A stretch of DNA of 64,000 bases, taken from positions 89,242 through 153,241 of the forward strand of contig VSDK01016700.1 in the NCBI GenBank assembly GCA_009767595.1. Direction: 5' to 3'. Position 1 is the first letter of the stretch, and each line of letters starts with the position of its first letter. The translations under genes and the position numbers were made by a program. The stretch is from Symbiodinium kawagutii (Eukaryota > Sar > Dinophyceae > Suessiales > Symbiodiniaceae). Of the stretch, positions 59,075-64,000 are shown piece by piece. The notes beneath the pieces were generated by a model. It worked only from the letters and a program-made list of their open reading frames with translations, had not been told where the DNA came from and did no database searches.

Positions 59075-60244
59075 GTAAAACCCAGTGGCTCATAACATGG
59101 TCACCATATTTACCATATGTTACCATGAACATCCATAAGCCAAGTAGTTGATGGACCTCCGCAAGACCAAGTAGCACTCATCCTGCAGCTTGGGAAAGAC
59201 TCATGGGAAAAAATCTAATCAACTGTGGTGTATGAGAGCGCAGCCTGGGGCCATTGGAGCCATGAAGCCATCCTAGCTGGACTTGGGGTGAGGCGTAATT
59301 CCAACGTGGTAAACATCAAGACCCATTAAGCATCATCAGCCAGCCATTAGCTTATTAACCATGGTTAATCATCACAGGGCAGGGTAGAAACAGGATTTCT
59401 TCAGGTTCCACGCCTGTCACTGCCCAATGGCACGCCAACCATAGTAAACCTGGAAACTTTGGGTGTCGACTTTCTGACTGTTGCCGAGGGAGCGATTCCA
59501 GGAGCCAGGGATCTCCACCTATTCTCATGGGGTGCCAGGGAGCTACCAGGAGTGCCCTAGGGCAGCGGCTGCTAAGGCCCAGCAAGCAGTTGTGGCAGGA
59601 GGTCGATGACCTTTGGCGAAGGTCACCTCCCGCATCGGTGGATGACTTTGAGACTTGGCGACTGCCGCAGGTGAAGTAGATAGAACCTCTGGTCATTAGT
59701 ACTGAAATGGCTATGGGTCAATAGTAACCAACCAATTTCATGGGGAATAATAACCAGAAATAATAGGGACAACAATGGTTAATTATAGGGAACCAGGGGT
59801 ACAGGGTTTTGACCCACTGCCGAATAGCTTGCTTACCTGTTTAGAGGGTAAATGGATCAAAGACTTCAATGAACAGTGATCAAAGCTAACGATTGGTTCA
59901 CCAGATTCTGCTACCTGACAATGATCATAAAGCAGACCCGCAGGCTACCAGTGTATCGAAACTGCAGAGTTTCCCCGAAACCCGCCACCCCATTCACATG
60001 ATTTTGAACTGTCTGAAGCCGTGGGTTTCAATTTTGATCTGTTGGATTCACACTTCGTCAGGTCACAAACTTTCGACATGCAGGTCTGGTGTTTTCCATT
60101 GTTGCTGAATGCCAGGTACTTGGTACCTGGTTTCTACATGTACCAGCTAGGTAGGGATGGGCGGTTCAAGATTTCATGGTGAACCCCCATCCTTGGTGCC
60201 TGCTGGTCACCATTCATAGCTGACCATGGACGGGTTGCTGCCAG
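59075..60244. other. No gene seen; one short element and one dispersed repeat
   Basis: Minus-strand open frame 59355-59696 includes the GGAGCTACAAGGAGTG-type repeat in reverse and is not protein-like. Confidence 0.45.
59714..59815 (+). mobile_element. TGGGTCAA-ended short element, copy 5
   Basis: TGGGTCAATAGTAACCAACC ... ACAGGGTTTTGACCCA, very close to copy 4 over its right half. Confidence 0.65.
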
Positions 60245-60372
60245 GAACGCTTCCCGGCATCGCTTCTTCACTTGGACCCTCCCAGCACTGCTCCATCCTT
60301 GCGGCGGTGTCAAGTGGGCAGCCGGCCGTCGCGACGGCAGCAAGATCCTCCGCCCAAAGTGGCGGATGCTTG
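60245..60372 (+). CDS. GC-rich candidate exon with three open frames
   Basis: Acceptor tgccag and donor CTTG/gtgtac enclose a GC-rich island. One frame starts from an ATG at 60226 (M-D-G-L-L-P-G-T-L-P-G); another is tryptophan/arginine-rich. Open on the minus strand too, so strand and frame are undecided. Confidence 0.3.
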
Positions 60373-61560
60373 GTGTACTTCGATGGGTGGGACATGGGTG
60401 GGACATGGAATGGTTTGCAAAATGGATCAACATGGAAAAACCAGCAACATGGTTTTAATATGTTCTAATGGTGATGGTCTTGCAGCAATGTTATTGAACA
60501 GGAAACCTGCTGATAGTTTTGTCAAACCACTGAAAAACCATTGCAAAACATGTTGGTTAACATGGAAAATCCAAACTAATACAGTGGTCAACGATTAAAC
60601 TTATATTGTTACGACCACTGTTACAGTTAACGTTGCTGGCTAAGATGGCTACAAACCCAGTTTAAACTGGTCTTATGGCAATGTTAGCTAACATCAACCA
60701 ACTGACAGTCGTCGTTAATGTCAATGGATGGTGTCAGTGATGATGAGAACCCACCAACTAGTCGCACTAGTGGGCGAGACGTGATGGCTAACAAGCAAAG
60801 AACAGTGGTTACACATGGTTTATGAAAACTAACGGCTGGTAGCAGTTAAGCAATGGAAGATGCACAAGAAATCGTGTGAATCAATCGTAATTATATTGAT
60901 CACTGGTTTGACCCTAACCAGTGATTGACTCCAAATATATTTGGTTTGTCAATATGGATCTCCCATTAGTCTACGGAGTTGAGCGACCCAACGATCGCCC
61001 TTCTGATGCCCCAATAGCATGTGGCTCTGTCCAATGATGGTCCAGAAAATCCACGGGTTTTCTTAGGTTTCTATAGGTTACTATAGTTGGCTCAGAAATC
61101 CCTGCTCAGACACAGAACTTATCAATCATAAACCCTATGAAAGGGAATGAATGATCAACCTGGGATAAGTGAGGCAACATGAGGCAACCGTAAGGATCTC
61201 AAGAGACTGATAGGCGCTGCTAATCACCTGGCCTTGTAGTCGCCCTCGGCTGTGGGACCGATAAAAAGGCCCCAAAATTGACATCGACCTGACCCGGGCC
61301 AAGCTTTCCATGCCGGCACATGGGGACCGAAATAAAGGCCCCAAAATTCACATCGATACAATGTTCATTAATGATTCAATTGCTGACTAGTGTCAGTAGT
61401 CTCAGATGGATTAGTTCCGGCCATTAGTAATCGAATCATTAATGAAATCGATCTGAGACTACTGATATTAATCATTGTGCAATGATATTCACGGGTCAGA
61501 AAACCCATGGAGAAAGGACCCCATTTTTCCGTCGACAGACCATGGTTGGCCCCCATGGAG
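60373..61560. other. No gene seen
   Basis: TTAAC/GTTAA-rich repeats. At 61290-61350 the phrase AAGGCCCCAAAATT occurs twice. Confidence 0.45.
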
Positions 61561-61751
61561 AAGCTCCACTGCGTCGCTTGCGCACCGCGTTTCAGGAGGT
61601 TTTCCTGGGCAAGAGCTGCGAGACGATCAATCTCGAGAAGCCTGGAGAGGAAGAGATGACGCTGAGATGTGCAGAGGAAGGGTTAACACTTGAACAAGAC
61701 ACCCTATTCATTTTCCAGGGGAACAAGGGCGGCTCCACCCCAACAAAGTAG
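61561..61751 (+). CDS. Terminal exon of an unrecognised gene
   Basis: Acceptor catggag. The open frame R-R-L-R-T-A-F-Q-E-V-F-L-G-K-S continues through an acidic P-G-E-E-E-M-T-L-R-C and ends G-G-S-T-P-T-K then TAG at 61749-61751. Composition and length make this a good coding call. A donor at CAG/gggaac is less likely. The alternation of hydrophobic strands with T-L-E-Q-D-T-L-F-I-F could be a small beta-rich domain. Upstream exons not located. Confidence 0.5.
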
Positions 61752-62831
61752 TGGCAATTAGATTTGCCTGGAGATTGCAAATGGCTTCAAAGGATAGAAC
61801 TTTTTTTTTGCTGGAGCGTCCAACGGCTTAGCCTCCATAGTTTGTAGCTCCAAGACGATAGAACTGCCAAAACAAATTTCCTCTTCTAGACTTAGAGCCA
61901 TTTGCCGTCTAACTATGCAGCACGGGGCAACCCCCTCACGTGGCACAGCACAGATGCTAATTCAACAACCACATCAACCAATGGAAACATTGAAACCATC
62001 AAACCATTTGTGGACAGCACCAAAACTGGTTGGTGGTCTCAAGCCCTATGAAAAATATTCTTGTCAAACAACCAGCCATTAGTTAGTACTAGTGCAAACA
62101 AAAAATGCCAATCAAACCACCAACCAGCTATTATTGTTGCTTATCCCGATCCCCCACAATTAACCACGAGTTTAACCATGGTTAACCATAGAAAACACTG
62201 CCAGAATCCTTCCATAAACAGTTTGTTGGTTTTCCTTAACCATCAGTCAAGGCATTCGCAGCAGTGGGTACTGCATGATATTGATTTGAACATTTTTAGC
62301 AGCACGGATCTTTTATTGGCTTGGTCACTTCTTTTTGTGTCCACTAGTTTTGGAAGCATCCGTTGGTGTTTTTGCTGATCACCTACGCCATTCAGCAAGA
62401 TTTGACATCAGGTGCACACCGCAGGTGGTTAACTATTGAGTGGTCTTCAACCCGATGATCAACCGACCATCGTTGCCGCTGTTTGTTGTTCACTATGATC
62501 CTCTCATAATGGCTTGCTTGGGAGTACTGCGCCCCACTAACGGCAATGATCCGCCATATGAATAACGCCTACATGACGTTTGAAACTGTTGCTGGTGTTG
62601 TGAACATGGATCTATGATCTACCTGTGCCTTTCGCGGCAATGATCCACCTTATTTTTGCCCCTGCATCCCAGGAACAAGCTGGCAGAAGCGTTGCATCCG
62701 AACTCCCAGTGCCTAGTAGCAATGGAAAGGAGCCTCTAAGAACCACTTAACGCATGCAATTGGTCAGTTAGTTAACCAGGAGTTTATTCACAGGGGGCTG
62801 TTGATGCTGATGATTTCTGCTTTGTCTCTAG

Positions 62832-63383
62832 TGGTCAGAACACGGTTCTGTCACAGTTTGGGAAGTCGCGAAGACATGCCAGAAACATCACCAGCCGGGC
62901 CTGAGAGAAAGGAGATGTTCCCGGCTATGCCTGGTGGAAAGAGAATCCATTACAGGGGGCTTCCTTTGGAAGATTTGCCATCAAGCAATTCTGGGCTGAC
63001 GGAAAAGCCTCAACGAACATCCTGGTAAAAGGGTCAAAGAACACATTTCAGGGATACATTTCTAACCTGGCTAGGGCAGGTTGACCTCAGGGTGATGGAG
63101 AAATTTGTTGGATGTCGTCTTCCTCCAGTTCTGCAATCAATCTGATTGATGATCCATTTATTGATGACTTCATTACTTAGCTCCAATTGGTCATTAATCC
63201 CATCTTCAGCGTCGCCTCAAGCCCCAGCTGACCCCCCCAGCGGCTGCAGCCTGAGGCGCCCGGTTTTGCTGAAGCACTTGGCACGTCGATGCTTCGCCAG
63301 CGATCACTGGAGCTTTGAAGCTTTGTCACAGCGAGGCGGGGCAGCTGGCGGCTGTGGATATGGCAGCTTGGAATGCCATGCTG
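62832..63383 (+). CDS. Two candidate exons near the right edge
   Basis: 62832-63024 follows ttgtctctag and ends at gtaaaa. It reads E-D-M-P-E-T-S-P-A-G-P-E-R-K then a P-G-G-K-R-I-H-Y-R-G-L-P-L-E stretch and is likely disordered. 63210-63383 follows catcttcag and ends at gtggga. Its best frame is proline-rich then R-R-P-V-L-L-K-H-L-A-R-R-C-F and glycine-rich. The splice phases of the two do not match, so a missing exon or different genes are possible. The gene may continue beyond the window. Confidence 0.42.
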
Positions 63384-64000
63384 GTGGGATGCCAAGTGCA
63401 ACCAATAGCTGGTGATCAAGATTTCTTCAGCATCGGTGGTTGCTTTTATTGGCTCTGACGGGCGGCTAGTCATGGAAATTGGGGTTGAAGCAACAACTTC
63501 GAGGTTAGAAGGACTTTTTGGAGATTCCATGTTCAACACTGTAGCAACCAGGAGCAAAAAATGTTCAACATGTTCCTAGGTGAATTAGGCGTGACACTTC
63601 GGCATGGGGCTATGAGTGGTTGTGGTTCTGCTCACCCCAACCTGGCATGGTCACTAGTTCAGGGGCTTGCTTTGTTGCGGCACCAGGCCCATGCTCTTGC
63701 CAGGCATCATGAGCTATATCGATTTGCACTGCTGCTCATGTGGCTACCAATGTCCAAGGTGATGTCAACGTTTAAATCCAACTGGTGTGTTCCTTTCAAC
63801 AACTTGACACCGACTTGACTCACGTAGTCGTATGTTATTGTAGTGACATTGTAGTGGTCACCCTTATGTTTGTCGTGACCTTTATTTGAATTTATGATCT
63901 TAACCATCTTTTTCATCATTCAATATATTTGATTTTTGATGTGACGTCACAGCCATTCTTGGTACAACCAACAGCAGATTTCCAGCAGGTGGCGATGTGC

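Overview
The window looks like nuclear DNA of a dinoflagellate, most likely a suessialean (Symbiodiniaceae or Polarella-like). Coding DNA occurs as short islands that splice in frame across AG acceptors and GT, GC or apparently GA donors. Introns and spacers are large and full of short inverted-repeat elements and microsatellites. The protein families I recognise are ones I associate, from memory, with dinoflagellates. There are no operons, bacterial signals, rRNA genes or convincing tRNA genes. Genes were found by translating both strands and testing whether splice phases join, so exon ends are predictions and most single-exon calls are tentative.

Layout. 0-12 kb is repeat-rich, with a few isolated candidate exons and one 226-codon minus-strand ORF. 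11.5-20.2 kb (+) holds scattered exons, including the C-terminal part of a multi-span membrane protein (14029-14523) and two other membrane-type exons. 20.2-27 kb is mostly non-coding, with an inverted-repeat element and degenerate telomere-like DNA. 27.15-28.44 kb (+) is an unrecognised gene of about six exons. 30.1-31.4 kb (+) holds more exons, one ending in a clear stop. 33.0-41.4 kb (+) is a readable short-chain dehydrogenase/reductase gene of at least ten exons, with mobile-element copies in its introns. 42041-43069 (+) is an intronless 342-codon gene with a ubiquitin-like N-terminus and coiled coils, plausibly a retrogene.

The main object is on the minus strand from about 55.83 to 43.70 kb: one gene of more than 40 short exons. 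In order it encodes a conserved N-terminal region, an acidic/RGG/lysine-rich region, a module with P-C-C-S-F and F-I-E-Q-P motifs that resembles a methyltransferase-like dinoflagellate domain, a lysine-rich linker with a coiled coil, and a C-terminal transposase-like module. It looks like a giant transposon-derived or transposon-borne gene and is the best candidate for an undescribed system here.

56.3-63.4 kb (+) holds exons of several genes. One intron there (58927-59004) is itself a terminal-inverted-repeat element whose ends supply the splice sites, as in introners; related copies lie at 33.6 and 33.9 kb. At least four other families of short repeats are dispersed through the window.
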